Positions 34,013 to 45,768 of a DNA stretch of 64,000 nt are shown one piece after another. The DNA is from Magicicada septendecula. Its lineage: Eukaryota; Arthropoda; Insecta; Hemiptera; Cicadidae. Each line of letters opens with the position of its first letter. The first letter of the stretch is position 1. Under the pieces are notes generated by a model. It did not search any database. It worked only from the letters and a program-made list of their open reading frames with translations, and was not told the origin of the DNA. The position numbers and the translations under genes are program-made. Location: contig JAWRYS010001461.1 in the NCBI GenBank assembly GCA_034769895.1, positions 434,001-498,000 on the forward strand, in the 5' to 3' direction.

Positions 34013-35994
34013 TTCTGAAACAAACCATTCCCATTTAATTTACATTGTATTACAGTTGTAAATGGCTGCCATTTAAAAACTACTTTTGTTTATGTTCAGT
34101 GCCGACAGTTGCGTTCACCGAAAAATTCGGCGATAGCGTTAAAACGTAGCAGACATCGTTTCTTTTTTCTTACCGCGAGAGGCTCACTTGTATTTACAGT
34201 GCTTCGGGTTTTCCGTGTACGCGATCGCTCATCCAATTATAAAAATAAAATTGATACCATATTCATGAAACTTGTGATTGAAATATTTACGTAAACTAAT
34301 TTTGAAATCGGGACTATTTTAGTCAGCAGACTTGCGCAACAAAATCAGCTGACACTTGCTGAAAATTGGACATTTACAACCACGACCATTTCCGCTAAAA
34401 ATGAACCAATAGGAATATAAGTTATACCAATGGAACGGGCCCGTTCTTCTTCTTTCTTCCGGTATTTTTTTTATTTTCTGTAGGTCTAGAAAATTAAACG
34501 GCGAACACAGTGATATTAGTTAGGCCTATTTGGCTTTGTCAGTCTGGCAGTAAAGACAGAACGAATGTTGGGAAATTATTTCTGACAGCTGGAGTCAAGT
34601 TTCGCACGGTAACCTCCATTGATTGTTTGATTCACTGACGTTTTCGTGATGTTGAAGAGTAAATAGTATAATTAATGTATTGTTTTGCAATAATACCGTG
34701 TTATAATAATAATATGTAGTGTTTTCAAAAACTGTACAAAAAGGGAAAAAATAGGCCACCACGGGGAATAACATGCGCCAATTCTAGGGTTAATGTAGAC
34801 TAAGCTATGGTACATTTTATTGAAATCATTCTTACCCGTACAACAGAAGCAACGCCAACATCAACAAGTAACAACACAAACACTATAAGTGTCGTCTAAT
34901 CGCTGAGTGTGAAAATCACTTAGTTCACAAATTACAATAGAAAATAACACCAGCGGCTGTAATTACACTGAGTCTCAACACAACCAACAGAACAAACTAG
35001 AATAGAGCAATAGATTGACGTGGCCGTGGCAGGCGTGGGGGGAGGGGTATGAGTATGAGTAATATTCAAGTTATGACAAGCTTGCTAAAACCAACGAATA
35101 TAGGCGTTACTAGAAGCACACTTCTGGGTTATTAAAAGCGTAGTTGAAACAATGCTACTACTTTTTGTATAAAAGAGTGGTAGATGAAAAACATGTTTGT
35201 AAATAGGCCTAATAAGACGCATGTTCTTGTATATTTTAAAATTCTTTTGCGCACTGCATAATAAATGAATGCATCAAAAGTGCATTTTTTGAGTAGGCTG
35301 CATTTATTTGATTCATTCCTTCGTACCCAGTGTGTCAAACAAATGTGAAAAAATTTTGGAGGTTGTGTCTAGTCTAACCCCTACAAACATTTTTTCATCT
35401 ACCACTTTTTATCTGATAAGTTGTAGCTTTTTCCAATTATATATTAACGAAAATGTTTGAAATTTACTAAATTTCGCGGTATAATACAAAAAATTACTTG
35501 GAAACGCCAGCGCCATCTAGTTGCCGGGGTGTTGAACTACGGTTTATCACCCCAGAAAGCTGACCCCACTCGCTCAATAAGAAGTGTTCTTCTAGTTACG
35601 TCTATATTCGTTGCTAAAACCAAGAAGGCGCAGGTGCAGTGCAGTGACCCAGTGACTGACACATCAAGGGATGGGCGGAGGGGAAGGGATTTTCGCTTTG
35701 CGCCTGGCCCGACTCCGCGCCCATCAGTAGGGCAAGGTCCAGTGCAGTTACTAAATTTACGTAGCTGCTTTTTGTTTATTGTATAATAGACACAAATATA
35801 GACAGTTCACGTACAGTAACTTTTAACAATCTGAAACTGAAAGATTTTTTCCAATAACGTGGAGTTTTTATTTGCTTGACAAATTGTACCAATCTAACTC
35901 TAAAAAAAGATATTTTTCATGGTCAATTTTGCGCCCTCTTTGTACCTGCGCCCTTGGCGGGGGCACATCTCGCCAACGCCTAGTTACGGCCCTG
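34013..35994. other. Leader region of the hAT transposon, no second gene
   Basis: About 2 kb between the transposase start and the right terminus. It should contain the transposase promoter and 5' UTR, possibly an intron. Short open frames at 35132-35338 and 35457-35786 show no known domain. Confidence 0.6.
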
Positions 35995-36002
35995 ATATTC
36001 AA

Positions 36003-37063
36003 CTCAATCTTATAACTGCAATTCTTCCCTATTGTATTCCCCTCTTGATGTCCTTACTATCCTCATCTACTACCATGTTGAGATAGATAGTAGTAGTAAT
36101 ATTGAATATTACTAGGCCTATTTATAAGAAATTTCTTAGCCTGTAATTTTGATGATGCAAATGAACATACGGGAATATATTTTCACGTGCAGAAGACATT
36201 TATTACTGTGATAAATCATTTTCATGTATATAAAAATTTTATGATTAAGAGGTTGCCTTTACCTAAATCCCTGTTATCTAGCTCTTATAATGTATGTTTA
36301 GCAGTGTCTCTTGATTTTAACAAATGTAGTTGACACAGCAAATAGATTATTTATTTATTTAGCTGATTTCCCAAAATACTACGTTAATGAATAGCACAAT
36401 AACTCTTGTCTCAGTATTTTAAACAACTAGAATAAATCAGTACACAAAAAGTGGCCAGTATGCACATACAGAGGCCCCTGTGTCGTTGCCAGAATTTTGC
36501 ACTCATGGCAAAAAACATCCATTGTTTGCTGTTAAACAATGTGATGAATCAAACAATACCAGCATGACCAGTTATAGAAGATATCTAATGTTACTGTTCT
36601 TGTATAGTTCAATGGTTTCACTGTTACAATATAGTATTACAGGTCATTAGCATAGTCATAAAGTGTTTAGTTGCTATAGAGTGAAAACTTTTGAATCATC
36701 TTTGTCACAAATTCACTTGGACACTTGGAAATATTTAATATTTGTATAATAATAAGCAATATAAAGATACACGCATCCACAATCTATAAGATTTTTTCTA
36801 CAAGTTGGTATAGATGAGTTATTTTAATAATGGACATCTGAAAACATAAAATGTACATACATAAGCACATATGTGTACATAGTATTTGTTTACTCACCTA
36901 CCAGGAACATTTTTTTTAAAGTTAACTCAACTTCTCCACCAATTACAAAGATATCTTTGTACATTTCTTGTATTAAACTATACTTTGTGTATTTCATGGC
37001 AATTTAACTGTTTTTGTATCAAGTCAATTTAATTTTTCATAAAACACTAATAAGTTAAACATT
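36003..37063. other. No gene recognised
   Basis: AT-rich sequence without a recognisable feature between the hAT and the Gypsy element. Confidence 0.5.
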
Positions 37064-37067
37064 ATAT

Positions 37068-37369
37068 TGTTACGACGGTGGTCTACTTGATCGTCGTAGG
37101 TACAGTGGAAAACAAAATAAGTATAAGACACCAAGTAAGTCACTAATCACCAGCTTTAATTTTTACAGTTAAACAGTTCGTAATTAACGACACAGTCTAA
37201 TATAACAAATCAAATAAAAATTGTTCACACGCAATAAAATGTCACTGATATTAAACACAATTGTATTACAATTATACCGCCCGATTATAAAATGCAACAC
37301 TACACTATTAACTACTTGAACGTACACAGTAATCTCGCCCAATAATAACTCGAACCGCACTGAAAATAT
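37068..37369 (-). repeat. 3' LTR of the Gypsy element, left piece
   Basis: Matches the first part of 44737-45293. It is interrupted by the insertion 37370-40727 and continues at 40728-40987. Confidence 0.9.
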
Positions 37370-38596
37370 TGTGACGGTACAATTCTGGTACTATAATAAT
37401 TTTGTTTAAACCTATGTTTCCAAAAACATAATTATTGTATTTTATTTTCTAACCAATTTTTAATAATAATAATTTTATTTTGTATTCCGTATAAGAGTTT
37501 TGGTGAATATTTTAAACAACGCACATTTGAATTAACAGGATTTATGTCGAATTCAGTGGAAAATTACAAAAGCCGCAAAAAACTGTTTGTCACAAATAAG
37601 CAGTAAACACGACCAACCCATGTTTACGTCAGATGCAAAGAATGCAATGCGCATTGTGTTCCACTGGGCTGGGCATTTGAACAAAGAGCCAGTGACGTAT
37701 TTTTGCCCCACCTCTGCAATGTTGACTGATGAAACAGTGTCATCCTCGTCCAGACGGTGAATCGAGCCGGCCGGCGTATTCACTAAGTGTATTTATTTAA
37801 ATTTTACACCACCAAAAGTGGGTTAATAACTGTTAATAACATCATAACGGTGGTACCGTAACAAATTTTGAGTTGATGTCATCGGCCGAGTGAAACCGTG
37901 ATAAAAGAATCTGGCCAAAGTGTGATCCGAGGGGGGATGCTACATCAAGAGTGTGTGCCCTAAGACGATGTGACAGGTCAGATTTTGCACGTGCAATCGA
38001 AGGATTCGAGTAGTGCGATGTCGTCAACCCAAATTTGCAGCTAAGTACCAGCTACAACCATTTTATATTTCAAAAACTCTAAAATGACCAAAATTCAGTA
38101 AACTCATTAACAAAAATGGTATACCGTAATTTGAAATGAGCTCATAATAATAATAGTACCATAGAGTGAGAGAGAGAGAGAGAGAGAGAGAGTGAATAAT
38201 AAAAGATTATTAAAAAGTGCTGGGTTGTGCAAAATAAATGCCTATATATCTATGCACATATTTAATATGTTTAATATTTCAATAAGGTAATAACTATGTA
38301 TTTTGGAGGGCTTGTGAAGGGGAAATCTAATTTAAATTGAATGTCGCCACCTGGCGGATAATAGCTTGTTTGTTTCATGTAGTAATGTCTTATGTAAGTA
38401 AATTCCATATTATATAAATAAAAAATCGGTATGGAGAACCATACATGACTTCCATATTCTAAGATTTATATTTAAAATCATTTTCGAAATGAAATATTAC
38501 CATAGAAACTACTTCTTTCTACTTACTGCTTCAGCCTTAACCACAGTACTGTGGTCACTAACGTATACCACCTCACGTTATCGCACTCGATTTTCA

Positions 38597-38631
38597 CTGA
38601 TGATGGAATTCGATGGCATTGCCGAAATGTC
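38597..38631 (+). ncRNA. Hammerhead-ribozyme-like motif, family A copy B
   Basis: CUGAUGA, U, a stem with two mismatches (GGAAUU / AUUGCC, loop CGAUGGC), then GAAAUGUC. It is weaker than copy C and probably decayed. Confidence 0.5.
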
Positions 38632-39681
38632 TGGTTTTGTAGAAAACATTGGACTACGGCCAAATATCTCAGGAAGGAATTTTAACAAAAACTACTTCTT
38701 TGTTGCCGATAACGTTGTACACATATATATCAGTGGCGAAGTTACATGGAGGCAATTGAGGCAATCCCTACCCTAAAAAATTCTGTAGAATAAAAATTAT
38801 AAATACGTATGAACTACATAACGTAAAGATTATACATTGTTACTGCGACTGTCAAATTTATTAAACCGAAACGTGCTTTATTGAGCGAATGCTAGATGGT
38901 GACAGGTGAGATCCGGCATAGTTCGTTTAAAGCGAATGAGGCAACCTGAACTTGCCTCAGCGTTTTTTGTATACATCGTATGTAAGCAATGTAGTGGTGT
39001 GATAGGGAAGTGTAGGGAGGGGGGATTGTCCCGCGCTGTACACATAAAGCGTTGAGGCATGCCTCACTTCTGTGGTCCAAACAGTTAAGTTAAAGCGCCT
39101 GTGTTGTTTCTAAGTGTTTATTTTATGCGATTATTAAAAGTGTCACTGTTATTCCGCTGAACTAACAGATGATCAAGATTGTTATTTGAATTATTTGTAA
39201 CATTAAACATATATATAGAAACTAATCAAGTTTAAAAATTTAAAGTTCAATCAGTTGTATTATTGTGTATGACTAATACAAGGATTGTTCAATAGAAACA
39301 CGTATAGAGCTGTAAAGCATTTTTTATTCAACGATTTTAAAAGAAGTCTCCAATAACATTAAGACATGAGTTCCACTGTTGCGCTAACCTGTAGATTCCC
39401 TGCTAGTAAAATTCTTACGGCTGTTTGTGGAACCATTTGGTTACAGCAAACTCTACCTCACCGTCCGATTTGAACCACCGTCCTTTTAGTGATTCCTTAA
39501 AAAAAAATTTAAGATAAGATTTTTCCCTACCCATTCATTAACTACTAGCTTCACCAGTAAGCAAATTGATGTCCATTTTTTCGGCTTGCACGCGTTATGT
39601 TGGTGTGGGTTTCGGCACTTTCCATTTAAAAAGCGTGCAAACGTAAGAAAATAAACATGAGTGAGGCCAGAAATAACGTGA

Positions 39682-39712
<31 letters not shown>

Positions 39713-39859
39713 CTTACCTGCCTTTTTATTGCTGTATTAAATGAAAAATATTATATTACAGTAAAATGAAAAAATTATAATTTTATTGCCTGGCAACAAA
39801 ATTATTTTATTTTTAACAATTACCATTGTTTCAAAAAGTTTAAATAAATTTTCAAGTAC

Positions 39860-40340
39860 TTTACTCTTGTTAAAACGTAAAAGGTTGCAGGTAAACTACC
39901 CCTTCCCCTTAACCAATCTTCACCAAAATCGAAAGTCATTGAGACCTCTACAATTCAGGGACGTATGCAAAAAATTATTTGATTCTGTTTGAATTTGCAG
40001 CTGTTATCGTTTGCCATAGAAAATACGCTTGATAAAAAAATGTTGCAGGTAAACTACCCCTTCCCCTTAACCGATCTTCACCAAAAACAACAGGTCTTGA
40101 GAACTCTACAATTCAGGGCTGTATACAAACATTATTTAATTCTGTTTGAATTTGCGGCTGTTATCGTTTGCCAAAAAAAAAAATTTCCCTTGATAAAAAA
40201 AAACCGTTGCAGGTAAACTACCCCTTTCCCTCAACCGATCTTCACCAAAAACAATAGGTCGTGAGTACGCTACAAATCAGGGCTGTATGCAAAAAATTAT
40301 TTGATTCTGTTTGAATTTGCGGCAGTTATCGTTTGCCATA
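39860..40340. repeat. Minisatellite of copy B, three units
   Basis: Reverse-complement counterpart of 100-750, with TTGCAGGTAAACTACCCCTT, CCGATCTTCACCAAAA and ATCGTTTGCCA blocks in each unit. Confidence 0.9.
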
Positions 40341-40727
40341 GAAAAAAAATCTACACACAGACACACAGACAGACACACACACACAGACACTTTTCGGAAA
40401 ACGACTTTTTTTCATGTTTTGAGTGTAGTACAATCAGAATCTGCAATAATCTCGAACACGATTTTTTTTGCCATCACCATACTTCCATTCCTTAAGGAAT
40501 ATGGAAGTAAAAGGGTAATGTCATATGGTAAACAATATAACAGTGTCATTATTTCAGATAACACTTTCCGCTACTCTAGTTCGCTTAACGGAATTTCTGC
40601 CCTTAAAGGTAAGTAAAATTTCACGTTTTAATATATCACAAGATGGCGCCCGACATTTGAAATTAAATACAATTATTGGCTAAGTCTAAAGTTATATTTT
40701 ATTAGCAGTAATAAAAATAATATAACA

Positions 40728-40987
40728 ATATATCGCTGCTATACTGAACTGAATGTCGTTGAGTACTGGTATTTATACTGCCCCAAATTACTAGATTATT
40801 CCATAATGCGCGATAGCACCAGTATAGTTATAACGTAATTACTTGTGGCCTTGACAGTACGTGCACCCAAGCGAAGTCTGGCACAGTCTAGAAAATGTGT
40901 CAACAAGCATGTACGCCACACACGTTACATTCTGGATCACTCTGGAACATTCGATAAACATGTAAATTGTTCTGTGATGTTGTAACA
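40728..40987 (-). repeat. 3' LTR of the Gypsy element, right piece
   Basis: Continues the LTR after the insertion and ends GTAACA at 40987, followed by the purine-tract side of the interior. Confidence 0.9.
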
Positions 40988-43900
40988 CTGCCCCTCCTTA
41001 AGCCGAACTGGCAACCCGTCTCTGAAGTAGTACTTAGCCAGGCGATCTAGGTGGACGACCTTGAACTTTCGCTTCCCTTCCTGTTGAATCCAATAAACAA
41101 CATCGTTGATTCTTTTTTTCACAGTGTAGGGTCCTTCCCAGTTAGACTAAAGCTTAGGTGAGCGACCACGACGGCGCTTTGGGTTGAACAACCAGACCTG
41201 ATCTCCTTCTTGGAAACCCACACTATTGCTGCGAATGTCATACCGAGTTTTCATTTTATCACTAGCAATCTTCAGCCGTCCTCTTACCAAGCGATTCATT
41301 TCACGCAGTTGGTTTTCTAATTGCGAGGAATAGTTCTGTGGCTCTTGGGACTGAGTCTCGGGTGATCCAAACATTAAGTCCCCAGGAAGACGAATCTCCC
41401 TCCCAAACACTAATTTTGCTGGAGTCATGCCGGTTGTGTCGTGTACTGATTATCTATACGCCATGAGGAATATGGTGTACGTTGGTCCCAGTCTGTTTGG
41501 TTCTTATCAACAACCTTCGAAAGGTGCTGCTCAAGTGTCCTATCGAATCTCTCAACCATCCCGTCCGACTGAGGATGCAGAGGCATTGTCCTGGTCTTTT
41601 GAATTTCAATTAGACAGCATAATTCTTTAAACACTCCTGATTCGAAATTTCTCCCTTGATCCGTATGGATTTCCATAGGAGCTCCATAACGGCAACAGAA
41701 GTTGTGAACTAACTGCTTTGCCACAGTGGTAACCTCCTGATTTGGAATTGTGTAGGCTTCCACCCACTTAGTAGTCACCTACAACCATGATGTACCGGTT
41801 TCCATCGTCAGTAACTGGGAATGGTCCAGCAATGTCTATGGCAATTCTCTCGAAAGGCAGTCCAATGTTATATTGTCTCATTTTTCGCCTGCTTGTGGTT
41901 TGTGGGCCCTTGCTTGCAGCACATACTCCACACGTCCGAACCCATTCCTCTACGTCGTGGCGAAGATGAAGCCAATAGAATCGCTTCCGTATTTTGTCAA
42001 GGGTTTTGTTAACACCAAGATGGGTTTTGGCCTCCAGATGTTCCATCATGCATTTCCTTCAAAACAGACTGCACTTTACTTCGGGGAACTATCAACTGCA
42101 TGACCACGTCTCGTCCATCTGCACTTTCCCAAGCCCTTTTCAGCAATCCGTTTTCTAAGGTAAGAGATTCCCATTGTACCCATTAGCCCTTCAGCACTTC
42201 GGAACCATGGCAGATATCTTGCCAATCCGGGCGGTGACCTTCCTCTTTTGCTGTCAAGATCGGTCCAATGTCTTCATCAGTCATCTGTTCTTGTAGACAG
42301 TCTTGTGTTGTCCAGGCGTCAACCAGGAAATCTACAGTGATGGCTTGAACATGTTCGCTTGACTTTTGTTCGTCCTTTCTGTCGCAACGTCGGCAGTCTT
42401 CTGGGCACGGTTTTCATGATAAGCCATCTGCATTACCATGCAGCCGCCCCTGTCGATGTTGTACCTTGAAGTTGTACTCTTGCAGATGTTCGAGCCACCT
42501 TGCCAACTGTCCTTCCGGATTTTTAAATCTTAAGAGCCATGCAAGCGCGGCATGGTCGGTACGTAGTGAAAACTCTCTTCCATAGAGGTATTTATGGAAG
42601 TGCTCCAACGCTCGGACGATTGCCAGCAATTCTCTCCTTGTGACGCAATAATTTCTCTCCGGTTTAGAAAGTGTCTTGCTGTAATACGCTGTTACTTGTT
42701 CTTCACCGTTTTGAACTTGAGACAAAACTGCTCCTAGACCAGTATTGCTTGCGTCTGTGTCCACAATGTACTTCCCTTCGGAATCTGGGAAAGCGAGAAT
42801 TTGCTGCGAACGTAATGCAATTTTCAAAGTCCTAAATGCTTGATCACACTCCCTTGACCACTGGAAGTTTCGCTTATTTTCTGTTAGCTCATGTAGTGGT
42901 TTAGCAATAGTAGCGAAGCCTTTCACAAAACGTCTGTAATATGAGCATAACCCCAGGAAACTCCGAACTTCATGTTTACTCTTCGGCACTGGCCAGTCTC
43001 TTACGGTGTCTACTTTATTAGGATCCATGCTAACACCCGATGCCAAAACTAGATGGCCCAGATACTGTACTTCCTTCTGGAATAGAGAACACTTCTTTGG
43101 GCTCAGCTTCAGTTGGGCACCGAAAATTCTAGTTAGAACCTCCTTAAGGTTTTCCAAATGGTCTTTGAAAGTCTTCCCGATGACTATGACATCGTCTAAA
43201 TAAACAAGGCAAGTTTTCCATGTCAGGCCTCAGAGTATCAGGTCCATCAATCTTTCAAATGTTGCCGGTGCATTACAGAGTCCAAATGGCATGACGTTAA
43301 ATTGGAATAACCCACTTGGGGTCGAGAAAGCGGTCTTTTCCTTGTCTTCTTGATGAAGACCCACTTGCCAATATCCACTCTTCAGGTCCAATGTGGAAAA
43401 CCATTGTGCTCCAGACAACTTGTCGAGTGTATCGTCAACGCAAGGTAATGGATAGCAGTATTTCTTTGTAACGTCATTTAACCTCCGGTAGTCTACGCAA
43501 AAACGCAACCCACCATCCTTCTTCGCTACCAGCACTACAGGAGAAGACCAAGCACTTGACGAAGGTTCGATTACTCCCCTCTGTCAACATGTCCTGTACT
43601 AACCGAGACATTTCCTCTTGTTTAGATAATGGAGGCCTTCGAGGAGGTTGGCATATCGGTGTTGTGTCCCCGGTATTGATGCGATGTTGCACAAGAGAGG
43701 TTCTTCCCAGTGACTGTCCCCGAACTGCAAAACAATCTTTGAATTCATGTAAAAACTTTTTGATATCTTTTATCTCACCACTTGAGAGGTCGTTAGAAGA
43801 TCTGTTCAATAATTCTTGCAGTTCCTCTGGTAATTTGGAATTATCCGAAGCACTGGATCTTCGTTGCATCATTCCGGCTACCCAGGCCAAAGGAGTCAAT

Positions 43901-44736
43901 TTGCCTAGGAGCATATTGCTTTGTAAAGTGATAGCTTGATCCAAAATATTCGCCACTCTAATAGGTACATTTCCGGTTTCGTCAGGTTTTACTAAACTTT
44001 TGGCAATTATTATGCCCGGTGTGCTGACTACCTGGAGTTCGATTATAGAGCACTGGTTGCCCCTAGTATCTACCTCAGTTCTAACCATGATGATCTTTTC
44101 GGAGTTTGGCGGAACAGTTACGGCCACTTGGTTTATGACGTCCATCGATTTTTCTGCTGTCGTCATTGTTGATTGCATTACCTCTTCGCCTCCAATTCTC
44201 AAGACATTGTTTTTGAAGTCGACTATAAATCCATATGCATTCATAACGTCCACACCAAGAATTGCTTCATCCACAATGTCTGCAACAAGTACTTGATGAT
44301 TAAACTCAAGTCGACCGAGGCGTAGGTGTATCTCCACTTTTCCATACACTTTTACAGGCTGTCCAGTAGCTGTTTGCAAGCTGCAAGGGCACCAGATTGG
44401 CTTGAGATCTTTTACCACGTCGGGGCGCACAATAGAAACTGTTGCGCCTGTGTCAACTGTAATCGAGGTTGGCCTTTCTTGAACAAATCCGGTAACTACC
44501 AAGCTCCCGGTGTTTTTCTGCCTCTTCTCTTTCTTTTCTTCGTTCTTCTTTTTGTCGTCTTTCTGCTTCTTCCGCCTCCTGTCTGCGTTTCTATCCTGTC
44601 GTTTCTCCATCGTAACAGCAGTGCCTGTAAATTTTCCATCACCTGATTGGCATCCATTCTTTACCGATTAATTAGAAATTACACAGTCTTGTATACGTTT
44701 TCACTGTTAACCGTTCTATCCTAGTTCTGACACCAC

Positions 44737-45293
44737 TGTTACGACGGTCTACTTGATCGTCGTAGGTACAGTGGAAAACAAAATAAGTACAAGACACCAA
44801 TTAAGTCACTAATCACCAGCTTTAATTTTTACAGCTAAACAGTTCGTAATTAACAACACAGTCTACTATAACAAATCAAATAAAAATTGTTCACACACAA
44901 TAAAATGTCACTAATATTAAACACAATTGTATTACAATTATACCGCCCGATTATAAAACGCAACACTTCACTAATAACTACTTGAACGTACACAGTAATC
45001 TCGCCCGATATTAACTCGAACCACACTGAAAATATATCGCTGCTATACTGAACTGAACGTCGTTGAGTACTGGTATTTATGCCGCCCCAAATTACTAGAT
45101 TATTCCATAATGCGCGATAGCGCCAGCATAGATACGACGTAATTACTTGCGGCCTTGACACAGTCCGTGTGTATGAGCGAAGTCTGGCACAGTCAAGAAA
45201 ATGCGTCAACAAGCACGTTCGCCACACACGTTACATTCCGGATCACTCTGGAACATTCGATAAACACGTAGATTGTTCTGTGATGTCGTAACA
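44737..45293 (-). repeat. 5' LTR of the Gypsy element
   Basis: 557 bp, uninterrupted, TGTTAC...GTAACA. It serves as the reference that reveals the split in the other LTR. Confidence 0.92.
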
Positions 45294-45599
45294 ATATTTT
45301 AATAAAAATTTTATTTTAGTATCCTGGTAATTCACAGTCTATAAAAGATAGCTCATTAATTTAGGTACACCAAATATTTAAGAGAAAATTAATATTTTAT
45401 TTTGTTGATTTAAGCTAGTATGATGATGAGTTCTTGCAATACCAAAGTTTAAATATCGGTATGGATAACCATACATGACTTCCACGTTCTAAGATTTATA
45501 CTTAAAATCATTTTTGAAATGAAATATTTCCATAGAAACTACTTCTTTCTTCAACCTAAACCACAGTATGCCACCTCACGTTAGCGCACTCGATTTTCA

Positions 45600-45634
45600 C
45601 TGATGATGGTAGTTGATGGCACTGCCGAAACGTC
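45600..45634 (+). ncRNA. Hammerhead-ribozyme-like motif, family A copy C
   Basis: CUGAUGA, U, a fully paired six-pair stem GGUAGU / ACUGCC (one U-G wobble), loop UGAUGGC, then GAAACGUC. The loop differs from that of the PLE motif at 8198 (UGAAGGC) by one base while the stem has changed in a compensated way, which supports a real RNA fold. Confidence 0.7.
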
Positions 45635-45768
45635 TTGTTTTGCAGAAAACATTGGACCAAGCCAAATAGCCTGAAAAGGAATTTAACAACATCCACTTCT
45701 TTGCTGCCTATAACATAGTACACATATAAAAAATTATCCTCTCCCCCTTCAACTACTCTTTTCATTTA

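Larger units (their letters stand above)
30904..35994 (-). mobile_element. hAT transposon with TTF-finger transposase, apparently complete
   Basis: Terminal inverted repeats CAGGGCCGTAAC and GTTACGGCCCTG are flanked by a perfect 8-bp duplication ATATTCAA (30896-30903 and 35995-36002). The element is 5.1 kb. Subterminal GCGCCCTTGGC motifs are present near both ends, as expected for transposase binding. It carries one unbroken 887-residue transposase on the minus strand and about 2 kb of leader before it. The intact ORF and perfect duplication point to recent movement, possibly an element still able to move. Confidence 0.95.
38426..40513 (+). mobile_element. Family A repeat, copy B
   Basis: Plus-strand orientation, inverted relative to copy A. 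It has a 5' hairpin end (GTATGG-AGAA-CCATAC), a hammerhead-like motif at 38597-38631, a (GT)n stretch near 39685-39712, a three-unit minisatellite at 39860-40340 and a 3' end with the near-palindrome CTTCCAT...ATGGAAG around CCTTAAGG. A foreign segment starts at 38731 with CAGTGGCGAAGTTACATGG, which looks like a hAT terminus without its partner, and runs to about 39560. Confidence 0.8.
37370..40727. mobile_element. TG...CA element inserted in the Gypsy LTR
   Basis: The 3358-bp insertion begins TGTGACGGTAC and ends ATATAACA, with ATAT on both sides (37366-37369 and 40728-40731), as for an LTR-type retroelement. A TG...CA block at 37370-37863 (TGTGACGGTAC...GGTACCGTAACA) looks LTR-like, but no matching second copy was found, so the class is unsure. 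It carries a GA microsatellite (38168-38192) and the family A copy B. It is a fossil without recognisable proteins. Confidence 0.55.
37068..45293 (-). mobile_element. Gypsy-type LTR retroelement, broken fossil
   Basis: LTRs start TGTTAC and end GTAACA, and the element is bounded by the 4-bp duplication ATAT (37064-37067 and 45294-45297). On the minus strand the interior runs from a primer site (TGGTGTCAGAACTAGGAT, next to 44737) through a pol region to a purine tract (AAGGAGGGGCAG) before the 3' LTR. Pol order is Gypsy-like: aspartic protease (DTGATVSIV), RT ([25 protein letters not shown]), RNase H (DTDASNTGLGAVL), integrase (zinc-binding, then DIAGPFPV and HTDQGRNFE). No Gag region was recognised. 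The pol region is broken in roughly half a dozen places. LTR divergence of about 5% by eye suggests a moderately old copy. The 3' LTR was later split by another insertion. Confidence 0.93.

Noticed and set aside
37700-37745. CTGATGAAACAGTG as a hammerhead core
   Set aside because: GAAA directly overlaps the CUGAUGA box and leaves no room for stem II.
37370-37863. Complete solo LTR
   Set aside because: It begins TG and ends CA with short inverted ends, but the bases on its two sides do not form a target duplication, so it is only noted within the larger insertion.
40311-40616. 101-codon frame with His/Thr repeat
   Set aside because: It derives from the minisatellite and CA-rich tail of family A; only the last 17 codons have splice-like borders and are listed separately.
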